DNA of 64,000 bases from an uncultured Verrucomicrobia subdivision 3 bacterium (GCA_903922735.1 CAIXUZ010000044.1:41256-105255); one strand, 5' to 3'. Positions 49,873-59,654 are shown, counted from the stretch's first letter. Made by a program: numbers and translations. Notes: a model not told the origin generated them from the sequence alone.

Positions 49873-50517
49873 CTATTGGATTTTGTCCTTGTGCTTAGCT
49901 TTGCTCTTGATGAACGCGCCCAATTGTCTGCCAGCCATGGTATACGCCAGATCGATACGGTAAGTTTCATCATAGGTAAAGCCCCATGCATCCAAGCCCA
50001 TCATGTTCACCAGCGAGAGGGTGGCGAGATTGTTCGCCGGACTCTTGGTTTCGATAAAAGTTGCGTCACCGTTGAGACAGGAAGGCTTGGCTGAGACGCC
50101 AACGTTGTATCCCGGTTCTAAATAAGCGATTTTTAAAATCAGCGTATATGGCGCATCGGGATGCTGCCCAAAGATGGTAACGCCAGCCTGTTTGTTGAGC
50201 ATTGCTTCAAACTTGGGCTGGTATCTTGACGTGCGGTTGCCCAGCCATTCCTGCCGCCATGATTCACCCGTGCCGGCAGTCTTTTCATTTCGGCTGGCGA
50301 CTTTTTTATCAATATGCCACTGCTCCGTGACGGAATGATTCGGCGTGCCAACCTGTAGTCCCTCGTAGTCATATCTCACGTTGACGGCGCTTTGTTGTTT
50401 TAGGAAAGCGAGTGTTCCTGATTGAAGAATTACCTTGTTGTAAGGGACACAACCAGTGGCGAACCCTATCAGCGTCAGGAGCCCTGCCAGTTGGATGGAC
50501 TTTAAAATTTTGTGCAT
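49873..50517 (-). CDS. Putative lipoprotein of unknown function
   Basis: A 214-residue protein starting at ATG 50517, with signal sequence and lipobox LIGFATGC. The body contains beta-strand segments (APYTLILKIAYLEPGYNVGV and DETYRIDLAYTMAGRQ). No domain is recognised. It is encoded just after another exported protein on the same strand (gap 14 bases), so the two are probably one unit. It has somewhat lower GC than the neighbouring biosynthetic genes. Confidence 0.62.
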   Translation of the reverse strand: MHKILKSIQLAGLLTLIGFATGCVPYNKVILQSGTLAFLKQQSAVNVRYDYEGLQVGTPNHSVTEQWHIDKKVASRNEKTAGTGESWRQEWLGNRTSRYQPKFEAMLNKQAGVTIFGQHPDAPYTLILKIAYLEPGYNVGVSAKPSCLNGDATFIETKSPANNLATLSLVNMMGLDAWGFTYDETYRIDLAYTMAGRQLGAFIKSKAKHKDKIQ

Positions 50518-50531
50518 CAAAGTTCCGATGG

Positions 50532-51113
50532 TTATTTATTCGCCTGCGTGTAGTTCGCAATCTGTGCCACGACGGCATCGCGGATCTGATTATCCGTGGA
50601 ACCCCAGGTGGAGCCGCCGGACCAGGCGTTGTTGCCCTTCCAGAAATCGGGATTGGCAATGACCTCGCCGGTCGAGCTGTCGCGGTAATCCACATGCATG
50701 ACGATGTCCGAACCGCCCGCCATGACGCCGACCCAGATACGGGCGCCAGTGGAGACAATGTGAATTTTTTCAATCGAAGGTGTGATCTGCAACGTGCGTT
50801 CTCCGCCTTTGCTAAACTCCCCGCCCTTGGGAATGACCTTGAGGTTTGGGAAAATGGCTTTCAATTGGGACTGCAGCATCCCGTCAATTTTCACGGCGGA
50901 TTTCTCGTTGCCCGGCTTCTGGTATTTCTTGGCCAGTTCCGTCTCTTTGATTTCAACGGCTTTGAATTCGCTGAATTTCACCTTGGTAGGTTCGGCGGCG
51001 TAGGCGCGATCTTTGTCTTTGGTTTCCTTGGCGGTCGCGCTGACCGTGCAGGCAATGAGGATGGCTAGTGCGCCAATGAGGGTGAGTGGGTTGGTGAATG
51101 GATGGCTTTTCAT
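50532..51113 (-). CDS. DUF4410-like exported protein
   Basis: A 193-residue protein with a signal peptide of about 28 residues. The segment GARIWVGVMAGGSDIVMHVD, followed by the DSSTGEVIANPDF strand, is the pattern of DUF4410 and related exported proteins. Function is not established for the family. It is the first gene of a two-gene unit with the lipoprotein gene downstream. Confidence 0.68.
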   Translation of the reverse strand: MKSHPFTNPLTLIGALAILIACTVSATAKETKDKDRAYAAEPTKVKFSEFKAVEIKETELAKKYQKPGNEKSAVKIDGMLQSQLKAIFPNLKVIPKGGEFSKGGERTLQITPSIEKIHIVSTGARIWVGVMAGGSDIVMHVDYRDSSTGEVIANPDFWKGNNAWSGGSTWGSTDNQIRDAVVAQIANYTQANK

Positions 51114-51234
51114 GTTGGTTCGGTCAGTTGTTTGGTTGGCTTAATTCAAGTTTGCTGCGTTTTGATTTTTCCCCGGCGCAGCCAGTTGGCGGCAGATTAA
51201 TGCGTTCAGTCAGCAGCGTCAATCCGCTGCGGCA

Positions 51235-52500
51235 TCAACGTCCCTTCGGTTTGATGCCGCCAGCGGCGGTGGTGCTGGCCAGGCGCAACAGCAGGTTCAT
51301 GCCCACTTTTTCGTCCCAGTTGAATTTGTTCGCCAGCACCACCACCGCGACGTGCGCGTCGAGATCCAGTCCGATGTAGGAGCAGTAGCCGGACATCACC
51401 CCATCCTTGAAAGTGAGGGTTCGCCCGTCGTATTTGGAAACAATCCAGCCTAACGCTTCGCCGCCCCGGGATGTGTTGATTTGCACCTGATGGGTTTGGG
51501 CGAGCGCAGCCGCCAGCGGGGTGGGCATCATGCCCAGATTGGCTCGGGCAAAGATCAGAAGATCGTTGACGCTGGAATACATGCCGCTGATGGGGCGCAG
51601 CAAGTCGCCCATGTCCCAGGGGGCGAGCGGGTGATTGGCGGATTTCCAGCAAGCCTGGCCGCCAACATGACCGACGGTCAGACGGTTGGTCCGGCCGGCA
51701 TCGAGAAAAAACACTGAATTAGTCATCCCGAGCGGACGGCAGATTTTCTCGATCGTCAAATCGGCGGTCGGCTGTCCGGTTTTCTTCTCGATCAGATAAG
51801 CCAGCAGGCCGGCGCCAAAGTTGGAATAGACATATTCCCTGGGTGCCTTGGGTTGCGGGTGGCAATCCCGCAGGTAATCGAGCAGATACGGGATGGTGAG
51901 GTGCGCGTAGAGGTTATTTCCGTGGAGAAAATACGAAAACAGGGAAACCAGCTGGCTGCGCGTGAACGGTTCGCGCGGCAGGCCGGAGGTGTGCGTGGCC
52001 AGGTCATAGAGCGTCAGCCGGCCCGCTTCCAGACTGACAGGAATGTTCGTTGGCAGAATGCCGCGGACCGTGTCTTCATACCGCAATCGATTTTCCTCCA
52101 CCAGCCGGACCAAAAGGGTTTCGGCAAACAACTTCGAGAGCGACCCGATTTGGAACAAATCATCTCCGGTGGGCGGGTCAAAATTACCCGGCCGTCCGGT
52201 TTGGCCGTAGCCGAAACAGTGCGTCGCACCGTCCGGCGTCACCACGCCAACCACCATCCCGAAAACTTCACCGCTCGCCAGCAGCGGTTTCACCAGGCGG
52301 TCGGCTTCGGCCTTGATACTGCCGCCCGCCTGCAACCGGGCGATGGCCGGAGCTGGATCCGAAACCTGCCGCGTGGCGGTGATCCGGCAGCCGGTGCCCG
52401 CCAGCCCGAGAAAAATCAGCAGCCCCGCGCTGCCGGCGGCAGCGAAACGTCGCCCGCCGAACGCCAGGCAAATATTCTTTATCGGGTGCATTGTCGGCAT
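51235..52500 (-). CDS. Serine hydrolase of the beta-lactamase/penicillin-binding class C family
   Basis: A 421-residue exported protein with a hydrophobic N-terminus and a possible lipid-modified Cys in GLAGTGC. Active-site motifs are S-x-x-K in QIGSLSKLF (Ser120, Lys123) and YSNFGAG for Y-x-N; THTSGLP also fits the family. Members act as beta-lactamases, esterases or D-aminopeptidases; the sequence does not choose. Start ATG 52500 is preferred over an upstream TTG. It is convergent with nothing and overlaps no gene. Confidence 0.8.
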   Translation of the reverse strand: MPTMHPIKNICLAFGGRRFAAAGSAGLLIFLGLAGTGCRITATRQVSDPAPAIARLQAGGSIKAEADRLVKPLLASGEVFGMVVGVVTPDGATHCFGYGQTGRPGNFDPPTGDDLFQIGSLSKLFAETLLVRLVEENRLRYEDTVRGILPTNIPVSLEAGRLTLYDLATHTSGLPREPFTRSQLVSLFSYFLHGNNLYAHLTIPYLLDYLRDCHPQPKAPREYVYSNFGAGLLAYLIEKKTGQPTADLTIEKICRPLGMTNSVFFLDAGRTNRLTVGHVGGQACWKSANHPLAPWDMGDLLRPISGMYSSVNDLLIFARANLGMMPTPLAAALAQTHQVQINTSRGGEALGWIVSKYDGRTLTFKDGVMSGYCSYIGLDLDAHVAVVVLANKFNWDEKVGMNLLLRLASTTAAGGIKPKGR

Positions 52501-52617
52501 TAATCGCGTCGCAGGATGGCAAGCCAATCCCTTCCGTCAAGCCCCGGCCGCGCTCGGAATAGGGTGCGGGCCGAAAACAAGCGTGCATTTGCGGCGGCGG
52601 TTCCCCACAATTTTTGC

Positions 52618-53289
52618 ATGGCTAGCTTTGGAAAATGTTGCGGGCTGATGTTCTTGCTCCTGTCGCTCAATCGCCCGGCCGCTGCCGCCGATCTGGTGGA
52701 CGCGTGGATCGCCGCCCAAGCCGGCCTGCGCACTTGGACGGCGGATATCGTCCAGACGCGCAGTTTCAAAACGCTCGCGCAGCCGCTGGTCTCCAGCGGC
52801 AAAGTCTGGATTGTCGTGCCGGATCGCTTTCGCTGGGAACTGGGGCAGCCGCCCCAAACCATTGCCCTCCGCCAGCCGGCGGCGCTGACGATTGTCTATC
52901 CCCGCCTCAAGCACGCGGAGAAATATTCCCTGGCGGCCACCCAAACCGGGCCGTGGAAAGACGCGCTGGCCTTGCTGGAGGCGAGCTTTCCGCGCAGCCG
53001 TACGAATCTGGAGGCGCAGTTTCAAATCCTCGCGCTCACCCAGACCAATGGCGTCGCCAGCCTGTCGCTCCAGCCGCGCAGCGCGGCCGCCCGCAAATTC
53101 ATCGCGCGGCTGGAAATCGGTTTTCGCACGGATGATTTTTCGCCCGTGAGCACGGCGTTGACGTTTAGCGATGGCTCCAGTCTGCGTAATGAATTCAGCC
53201 ATGCCGTCGTGAATCCATCGCTGGCGCCACAGTTGTTTGAAATGAAAATGGAGCCGGATTTCACCGTCGTGGAGCCGCTGAAGCCGTGA
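52618..53289 (+). CDS. LolA-like outer-membrane carrier protein
   Basis: A 223-residue exported protein. Signal peptide FLLLSLNRPAAA, then AGLRTWTADIVQTRSFKTLA and GKVWIVVPDRFRWELG, the LolA half-barrel pattern. It is the second LolA-like protein in the window. It stands alone, so which lipid set it serves is not shown. I chose the ATG at 52618 because it directly precedes the signal peptide. Confidence 0.8.
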   Translation: MASFGKCCGLMFLLLSLNRPAAAADLVDAWIAAQAGLRTWTADIVQTRSFKTLAQPLVSSGKVWIVVPDRFRWELGQPPQTIALRQPAALTIVYPRLKHAEKYSLAATQTGPWKDALALLEASFPRSRTNLEAQFQILALTQTNGVASLSLQPRSAAARKFIARLEIGFRTDDFSPVSTALTFSDGSSLRNEFSHAVVNPSLAPQLFEMKMEPDFTVVEPLKP

Positions 53290-53307
53290 AGCTGCGTCCC
53301 GGCGGAG

Positions 53308-55032
53308 CTAGTGCTCGCGCAGGCAATGATGGTCGGGGAATAATTTTATCATCTGCCGTTTAAGTGACCCGATTTCAGCGGCCACCGGATTCCGTCCGCC
53401 GCGGTTTGGCGCGTGGCGGGCGGCGACGGCGGCGGGGAGATTCTTCAGATCCAGCATTTCCACCGTCAGGTTTTCCGCCGTGATTGGTCCGCCCCATTCC
53501 GGCGCGGCATCTTCGGCGGCGATCAGGAACAGCACCATGCCCCACGCGGTGAAGCGGTCCAGATTCAACTCGATCCATTCGAGAAACCGGCGCGGCGATT
53601 TTTTCTGGCCGAGTTCCAGATGGCTGCGCACGGCCACCGGAAAATCCGCGTAGCCGAGATAATCGAACCCGGAAACATCGCGCCCTTGCGCCGTCCAATC
53701 CCGGAACAGCTGCTGCACGCGCCGGTTGAGTTGGTAATATTTTTCGAACGCCCGGCGGTAACGCTCCAGAAAATCGTCGTCGAAATAGATGTCCTGAAAA
53801 AATGCCTGGCAGACAAAAACCCAATACGAGGCGTTGTCCCAGATCACTTTTGCCGTCATCACTTTCGTGCGGCCGAACGTCGGGTATTGGTCGCGGAAAA
53901 CTTCCGTGAAGGCGCGTTGCAGCATGAGCATCACGGCGTTGCTCTGCTCCACGGCCGCTGGGGTCAAAGCCTTTTCAAAATGTCGGCTGATGAGCCGGGT
54001 GACCATCGTGTTGCCCATCGCGATGAAATCGGATCCCGGGCTGTAAAAGGGGTCGAGAAACGCCGCCGCCTCCCCCACGCAGGCCCAGCGGTCGGCCGAA
54101 TAAAATCGTTTTGTATCGTAGCTGAACTCCTGGAAAAATAAAAAATCCATCACGCTGAAGCCGGCGAGATTTCGCGCCAGCACCGGCTCGTGGATTTTCA
54201 GCCAGGCCAGCGCCTTGTCGTAGGTGTTAATGTCTGAAATTGGATGGAGGCGCTCGTCCGTGACGATGCCGATGCTGGTGTTGCCGGAGGAAAGGGGAAT
54301 GATCCAGACCCAGTAACCATGGCCGACGAAGTGGTTCGTGGAACGGTGGCGTTTGCCGCCGGGAACTTTTTCGTGCCATGCCGCTTTCTCCGCCGGCACG
54401 AAGTTTTCCACGTTGTATTCTCCCTTCACGCGGAACCAGCTCGCGCTGTGTTTCAGCGGACTGGGGGCGCCGAGGCTTAATTTCTTCTGGAGCAGCCGCT
54501 GGCGTCCGCTGCAGTCCGCCACCCATGTCGCGCGCAGGAAAAGGGTCTTGCCGCCCTGGCGTTCACCGATGGTGATGGTGTGCGGCGAGCCGTTTTCCCC
54601 GAGTGAAATTTCGGCGACGCCAAAACCTTCCAGCAATGTGACGCCGGCGGCCTGATTCAAATCGCGCAGATGGTTTTCCAGCCGGCCGCGATCCAGTTGA
54701 AACGAGGTGATGGGCGGAAAATCGCGCGGGCCGTATTCCGGCCGGTTTTCCAGCGGGCCTTGCGCGTCCCCGAAAAAAAAGCGCAGGCCGTTTTTCACCA
54801 GGTGCTCGCGGTCGAGGTAATCCTTGAGTTGAAGTTTCTCGGCCAGATAATGTGCGCCCAGCTCGGACGTGGCTTCGCCGACCTTGAACGCGGCCTCGGG
54901 CAGCGGCCGTTTTTCCCAATCCACCACGGCCACGGACAGCCCCGGCCGCGCCAGCTTGAGCTGCCGCGCCAGGCATTGCCCGGCCAGCCCGCCGCCGGCG
55001 ATCAGCACATCGAAAACAGGATTGTCCGCCAT
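53308..55032 (-). CDS. Halogenase-like FAD-dependent oxidoreductase
   Basis: A 574-residue flavoprotein of the tryptophan-halogenase superfamily. GGGLAGQ (13-19) binds FAD; GEATSELGAHYL and a Lys near residue 80 (LVKNGLRFFFG) align with the halogenase region; WVWIIP (241-246) matches the W-x-W-x-I-P motif that suppresses monooxygenase chemistry; GEAAAFLDPFYSPG is the second FAD motif. It has a longer C-terminal helical region than simple halogenases. Halogenated aryl polyenes are known among flexirubins, so ring halogenation is a reasonable idea, not a demonstrated one. Confidence 0.75.
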   Translation of the reverse strand: MADNPVFDVLIAGGGLAGQCLARQLKLARPGLSVAVVDWEKRPLPEAAFKVGEATSELGAHYLAEKLQLKDYLDREHLVKNGLRFFFGDAQGPLENRPEYGPRDFPPITSFQLDRGRLENHLRDLNQAAGVTLLEGFGVAEISLGENGSPHTITIGERQGGKTLFLRATWVADCSGRQRLLQKKLSLGAPSPLKHSASWFRVKGEYNVENFVPAEKAAWHEKVPGGKRHRSTNHFVGHGYWVWIIPLSSGNTSIGIVTDERLHPISDINTYDKALAWLKIHEPVLARNLAGFSVMDFLFFQEFSYDTKRFYSADRWACVGEAAAFLDPFYSPGSDFIAMGNTMVTRLISRHFEKALTPAAVEQSNAVMLMLQRAFTEVFRDQYPTFGRTKVMTAKVIWDNASYWVFVCQAFFQDIYFDDDFLERYRRAFEKYYQLNRRVQQLFRDWTAQGRDVSGFDYLGYADFPVAVRSHLELGQKKSPRRFLEWIELNLDRFTAWGMVLFLIAAEDAAPEWGGPITAENLTVEMLDLKNLPAAVAARHAPNRGGRNPVAAEIGSLKRQMIKLFPDHHCLREH

Positions 55033-55171
55033 GACCGCCGGAACGTGCCGAAGCGCCCGACGATTGTCAAACGGGCGCCCGCAACTTTTTCGCCATTAAA
55101 ACCTTGACCCCTTTGCGCCGGCAAAGTTTCTTGGTGCGGCGGATGTTGAATTTTCTCCCACCCTCGATTCC

Positions 55172-56266
55172 ATGAATGTGTTGATTGTGCGCGGCAATCC
55201 GCGAAAAACCGGGTTCACGCAGTATCTCGTGAACCGGTTCGTCGTCGGTTTGCGCGAGGTGGGCGCGCAGGTCACCGACGTGGATATCACCGCCGATGAG
55301 TTTTCCCTCAAGCCGTGCCTCGGCTGTTATTACTGCTGGCTCGTGAAGCCCGGCCAGTGCGTCCATCACGATCCGATGGAAAAACTCCTGCCCGTCATCC
55401 TCAACGCCGATGTGCTGGTCTGCGCCACGCCGGTCTATTACTTCGCGATGAGCAGCCAGTTGAAGAACTTTTTCGAGCGCACGTTCCCGCTCACCGGCGA
55501 GGGTTTGGTGACGAGCCGGATGGGCATCCTCCGCAACCGCCTGCGCGAGCCGGCGAAGTGGTCGAACAAGAAATTCATTTCCATCACCGTCGGCGCGTTG
55601 CGCGCGCGCGACGCTTACGAGCCGATCAACCAGACCTTCCGCCTCATCGCGGACACGCTGGACATGGAGCTGGGCGGACAATTGATCCGCACGGAATCGC
55701 ATCAGCTGCCGTTCAAGCTGTCCAAGCCGATCACCTTGAAGCGGGTCGAGTCGGCGTTTCACAACGCGGGCCGCGAGGCGGGCTTGACCGGCAGACTTTC
55801 GGCCAAAACCGTGGCGGATGCGGAGCTGCCGCTGTCGCCGGACGAAAATTATTTCCGCACCTACGCGAACATCTTCTGGGAGCACGCGGCCGCGATGAAT
55901 TCGAAGAGCACCAACAGCTCCCGCCTGCAGGCCGAAGTGGGCGCGAGTCCGGACATCCTCATGCGCGAGATGGCGCGGTGCATTGATCCCAAGGCCACCG
56001 CGCGGCTGCGCGCCGTGCTGGAATTTCACTTTCCCGACTTGCCGCGGCATTACCAGCTGGTGGTGAATCAGGGCGCCTGCGAATTGAAATTTACGGCCGC
56101 GGCCAGCCCCGACTTGCGCGTGACTTGCACCACGGACATCTGGGTGGCGCTGTTCACCCGCCAGCTCAATGTGCCTGCCGCGTTGCGCCAGGGGGTGATC
56201 AAGATCGAAGGCGACAAGGGCATCTTCACCAAGCTGGATCGCTATTTCCCCCCGCCGCCGGTTTGA
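55172..56266 (+). CDS. Flavodoxin-fold NAD(P)H/FMN oxidoreductase with SCP2 domain
   Basis: A 364-residue two-domain protein. Residues 1 to about 190 have the FMN-reductase fold (VRGNPRKTGFTQYL phosphate loop, CLGCYYCW, PVYYFAMSSQLKNFFER). Residues about 258-364 resemble a sterol-carrier-protein-2 domain (YQLVVNQGACELKF, TDIWVALFTRQLN). It lies directly before a halogenase-like gene (30-base gap), so it could supply reduced flavin. The SCP2 part suggests a lipid-like substrate or membrane binding. The combination is unusual. Confidence 0.75.
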   Translation: MNVLIVRGNPRKTGFTQYLVNRFVVGLREVGAQVTDVDITADEFSLKPCLGCYYCWLVKPGQCVHHDPMEKLLPVILNADVLVCATPVYYFAMSSQLKNFFERTFPLTGEGLVTSRMGILRNRLREPAKWSNKKFISITVGALRARDAYEPINQTFRLIADTLDMELGGQLIRTESHQLPFKLSKPITLKRVESAFHNAGREAGLTGRLSAKTVADAELPLSPDENYFRTYANIFWEHAAAMNSKSTNSSRLQAEVGASPDILMREMARCIDPKATARLRAVLEFHFPDLPRHYQLVVNQGACELKFTAAASPDLRVTCTTDIWVALFTRQLNVPAALRQGVIKIEGDKGIFTKLDRYFPPPPV

Positions 56267-56296
56267 ATTCCTGACGCGCAAAACCATTTTATAACC

Positions 56297-57562
56297 ATGA
56301 AAACGACGGAGACGGATGTGTTGATTATCGGTGCCGGGCCGGCGGGCGCGATTGCCGCCGCGCTGCTGCACCGCGAAAAATTCCGCGTGCTGGTCGTGGA
56401 AAAACAGGTGTTCCCGCGCTTTGTCATCGGCGAAAGCATGTTGCCCGTCAGCATGAACCTGCTGGCCAACGCCGGGCTGCTCGACGCCGTGCAGCGGCGG
56501 CAGTTCATGCGGAAAAACGGCGCGGTGTTCCTGCGCGGCAACGAGACGTGCAATTTTGATTTCTCCAGCCAGTTCACCGCCGGTTACAACTACACCTACC
56601 AGGTGCCGCGCGCCGATTTCGATCAGACGCTGGCTGACGCCGTCGCTGCGCGCGGCGTGGATGTGCGCTACCGGCATGGCGTGACGGCGGTGAATTTTGA
56701 CGGGCCGCACGCCACCGCCGGTATCGAGCAGCCCGATGGCACCGCGCTGTCGGTGAAGGCGCGCTTCATTCTGGATTGCAGCGGCTATGGCCGCGTGCTG
56801 CCGCGATTGTTGCAGCTGGAGGAGCCCTCCACGCTGCCGCCGCGCGACTCGCTGTTCGCCCACATCACCGGCGATGTGCGCCCGGCGGATCGCGAGGAGG
56901 GAAAAATCTGGATCTGTATGCACCCGGACGGCGCGTGGCTTTGGATCATTCCGTTTTCCAACGGCAAAACCAGCGTCGGTGCGGTGGCGGCGCCGGAGTT
57001 TTTTCAGAAATTCCCCGGCGACCCGGAAACGCAGCTGCGCGCGATTCTGCTGGGCGACCCGAACGCCGCGAGACGGCTGGCGAAGCTGCAGTTTGCCATG
57101 CCAGTGCAGCGCATCAGCGGCTATTCCTGCTCGGTGAAGCGGCTTTTTGGCGACAAATATGCGCTGGCCGGGAACGCCACGGAATTTCTCGATCCCATTT
57201 TCAGCTCTGGCGTGGCGCTCGCGCTGGCGTCCTCGGAATGCGCGGCCAAAGTGCTCATCCGGCAATTGCGCGGCGAGGCCGTGAACTGGCAGGTGGATTA
57301 CGCCGACCACGTCATGCAAGGCATCAACACCTTTCGCGCCTACGTTTCGGCGTGGTACGACGGCCGGCTCCCGCAGATTTTCTTCGCCCCGCAGCGCAAT
57401 CCCGACATCATGCGGCAGGTCTGCTCCGTCCTGGCGGGTTACGTCTGGGATAAATCAAACCCCTACGTTTCGCAGGCCGACCGCGCCCTGATGGCGCTGA
57501 CCAAGGTGCTGGGCGGATTGCAGCGGGCGGCGGCCAGAAAAGCTGCATCAGCCGGCCTTTAA
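56297..57562 (+). CDS. Halogenase-like FAD-dependent oxidoreductase
   Basis: A 421-residue flavoprotein: GAGPAGA at 12-18, GESMLPVSM (45-53), Lys73 in FMRKNGAVFLRG at the position of the catalytic lysine of phenolic/ACP-bound halogenases, and WLWIIP (214-219) as the W-x-W-x-I-P motif. GNATEFLDPIFSSGV is the second FAD motif. It is closer in length and motifs to the phenol-type halogenases than the 574-residue protein. A reductase-like or geranylgeranyl-reductase-like role is the alternative. Confidence 0.76.
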   Translation: MKTTETDVLIIGAGPAGAIAAALLHREKFRVLVVEKQVFPRFVIGESMLPVSMNLLANAGLLDAVQRRQFMRKNGAVFLRGNETCNFDFSSQFTAGYNYTYQVPRADFDQTLADAVAARGVDVRYRHGVTAVNFDGPHATAGIEQPDGTALSVKARFILDCSGYGRVLPRLLQLEEPSTLPPRDSLFAHITGDVRPADREEGKIWICMHPDGAWLWIIPFSNGKTSVGAVAAPEFFQKFPGDPETQLRAILLGDPNAARRLAKLQFAMPVQRISGYSCSVKRLFGDKYALAGNATEFLDPIFSSGVALALASSECAAKVLIRQLRGEAVNWQVDYADHVMQGINTFRAYVSAWYDGRLPQIFFAPQRNPDIMRQVCSVLAGYVWDKSNPYVSQADRALMALTKVLGGLQRAAARKAASAGL

Positions 57563-57625
57563 TCCCGTGCCCGTTGTTTTAACTTGCTAGTCTGGCCGGG
57601 CAGGAAATCATCTGCGCGCTGATTT

Positions 57626-58894
57626 ATGAACCCGGTGGCCATTGAAGATCATCTTAAGCTCGTGCTGTTGCAATGGATCGTCATCATTGCCGCCGCGTGG
57701 GCGGTTGGACGGCTGGGTAAGCGCTTTTTCAACCAGCCGCTCGCCGTCGGTGAAATCGCGGCGGGCATCCTGCTTGGCCCGTCGGCGCTGGGGCTCATCT
57801 GGCCGCATGATTGGCCGGTGATGTTTCCGAAAGAAACGCAGCAATCGCTTCAATTGCTCGGCAAACTCGGCCTCGTCTTCCTGCTGTTTCAGGTGGGGAT
57901 GGAGTTTGATTACGGCCATCTCCGCTCGAAATCGCGCACGGTCACGGCGGTTTCCCTGCTTGGCATGATCGGGCCGATTCTGTGCGGGCTGGCCATCGGG
58001 CCGTGGCTGCATAAAAACTTTGCCCCGGAGACGCCGCGCTTCGGTTTTCAATTTTTCCTCTGCATCGCGCTCTCGATTTCCGCGCTGCCGATCATGGGGC
58101 GCATCCTGCTGGAAATGAAACTGGAGCGCACCGCCATCGGGGTGATGGGCATCAGTTCGGCGGCGATTGACGATGTGGTCGGCTGGGTGCTCCTGGGCAT
58201 CGCCACGGCCATGGTCTCATCGGGCTTTGATCTCGGTCATCTCCTGCTTCAACTGGCGGGCATCACTGTTTTCTTCGTGGCCTTGCACCAGGTCATCGGC
58301 CCGTGGTTGCGGGGCTTGTGGCGGCGCAGCGTGGCCGGCCCGGACGGCGCTGAAATGTCCACGTCCTTTCTGGTGCTGCTGCTCATCGGCCTTTACTTGA
58401 GCTGCCTCGTCACGCACGAGCTTGGCATCTTCGTCATCTTCGGCGCGTTCCTTTTTGGCACCGCCTTGCATCAGGAAGCCGGTTTGGTGAAAGCGTGGCG
58501 CACCCGGTTTTCCGACGTGGTGTTGGTCGCCTTCGTGCCGATCTTTTTCACGAACACCGGCTTGAACACGAAAATTGGCGCGCTGCAAACGCCCGTGGCT
58601 TGGTTTGCCTGTCTGCTCGTGCTGCTCGCCGCCGTGGCGGGCAAGCTCGGCGGTTGCTATCTTGGCGCCCGGCTCACCGGCCAGCCGGCGCGGGCGGCCG
58701 GCTGTGTCGCCGCGCTGATGAATACCCGCGCGCTCATGGGCCTCATCGCCATCAATATCGGCCTCGACCTCAAATTGCTGACACCCGCGCTGTTCACCAT
58801 GCTCGTCATCATGGCGCTGGCCACGACCGCCATGTGCGGTCCGCTGCTGCGCTGGTGTTTGCCAGAGAAATTGAATCCGGTTCCGGTGGAATGA
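57626..58894 (+). CDS. CPA2-type monovalent cation:proton antiporter
   Basis: A 422-residue integral membrane protein with about 12 hydrophobic helices. It has the CPA2 hallmarks AAGILLGPSALG, FLLFQVGMEFD, SISALPIMGRIL and SSAAIDDVVGW (the ion-binding Asp pair). No RCK/TrkA-N domain is attached. It exchanges Na+ or K+ for H+. It lies between the halogenase-like gene and hpnK and has no evident link to either. Confidence 0.9.
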   Translation: MNPVAIEDHLKLVLLQWIVIIAAAWAVGRLGKRFFNQPLAVGEIAAGILLGPSALGLIWPHDWPVMFPKETQQSLQLLGKLGLVFLLFQVGMEFDYGHLRSKSRTVTAVSLLGMIGPILCGLAIGPWLHKNFAPETPRFGFQFFLCIALSISALPIMGRILLEMKLERTAIGVMGISSAAIDDVVGWVLLGIATAMVSSGFDLGHLLLQLAGITVFFVALHQVIGPWLRGLWRRSVAGPDGAEMSTSFLVLLLIGLYLSCLVTHELGIFVIFGAFLFGTALHQEAGLVKAWRTRFSDVVLVAFVPIFFTNTGLNTKIGALQTPVAWFACLLVLLAAVAGKLGGCYLGARLTGQPARAAGCVAALMNTRALMGLIAINIGLDLKLLTPALFTMLVIMALATTAMCGPLLRWCLPEKLNPVPVE

Positions 58895-58946
58895 TTTTCC
58901 AGCCGCTTGCTTCCCCAATCCGGGTTGTTCGCCCGCCGGCGGACCG

Positions 58947-59654
58947 TTATTTCAGTTCCAACAACGCCCTTTGATCCGCGTCATTGTCGCCTCGGGGATG
59001 AAACACAAACTCGTGGTGGCCGGCGGGCAAACTCGGCAGTACCTGCGCCACCTCGCTCGCGTTCATGCGGAAAGTCCGGTCCAGTCCCCACAGACTGTCG
59101 GTCCGCCGGTCGGCGGGCCAGACCTTCAGCCAGTTCGCCGACCCGCGCCGCACCAGCCGGTAAGCCAGGCTGCCGCGCGGGTTGGCGCCGAAGAAATTCA
59201 CTTCAAACCCGCGCACCCAGCCGGTGAAAGCCGCCGGCACGACCTGGCGCATTTCCCGCGCGATGAACGGATGGATGTGCAGATGGTGATGACCATTGAT
59301 GAAGCGGCAGGGCGCGCCGGTGTCCGCAAACGCATTCCATTGTTCGCGCAATTCCCGGCGGATCAATTCCCGCGCGGCGGGCGAAATGGCCAGCGCGATT
59401 CCGGCCTGCGCCGGCGATTTTCCCCACGGCCAGTCGCGGCGGGTGAGCGGCCGGGAATCGCAGGCATGGAAATGCCAGCCGATGTGCAATTCCGGATTGC
59501 GGCGGATGATTTCCAGGGCGTGAGCGCCGCCCGCTTGCCCCGGCATCAGGCTCGCCGCCGTCAGCGCCCCTTCCCGGTGGGCGCGTTCGATCGCCAGGTT
59601 GGTCGGCTCATCCAAACCCAGGTCGTCGGCGGTGAATGTGATGGTTTTTTCCAT
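58947..59654 (-). CDS. hpnK: Hopanoid-associated YdjC/ChbG-type deacetylase
   Basis: A 235-residue protein of the ChbG/HpnK family: TADDLGLD (Asp10, Asp11) and NGHHHLHIHP supply metal ligands, with HIGWHFHACDSRPLT between. HpnK removes the acetyl group of bacteriohopanetetrol N-acetylglucosamine on the way to the cyclitol ether. It is divergent from hpnA. Assignment rests on family plus the neighbours hpnA, hpnI and hpnJ. Confidence 0.85.
   Translation of the reverse strand: MEKTITFTADDLGLDEPTNLAIERAHREGALTAASLMPGQAGGAHALEIIRRNPELHIGWHFHACDSRPLTRRDWPWGKSPAQAGIALAISPAARELIRRELREQWNAFADTGAPCRFINGHHHLHIHPFIAREMRQVVPAAFTGWVRGFEVNFFGANPRGSLAYRLVRRGSANWLKVWPADRRTDSLWGLDRTFRMNASEVAQVLPSLPAGHHEFVFHPRGDNDADQRALLELK

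Noticed and set aside
55067..57319. 750-residue open frame on the minus strand
   Set aside because: It is antisense to the flavodoxin/SCP2 and halogenase-like genes, is His/Arg/Gln-rich, and shows no domain. Long antisense frames are expected at this GC content.
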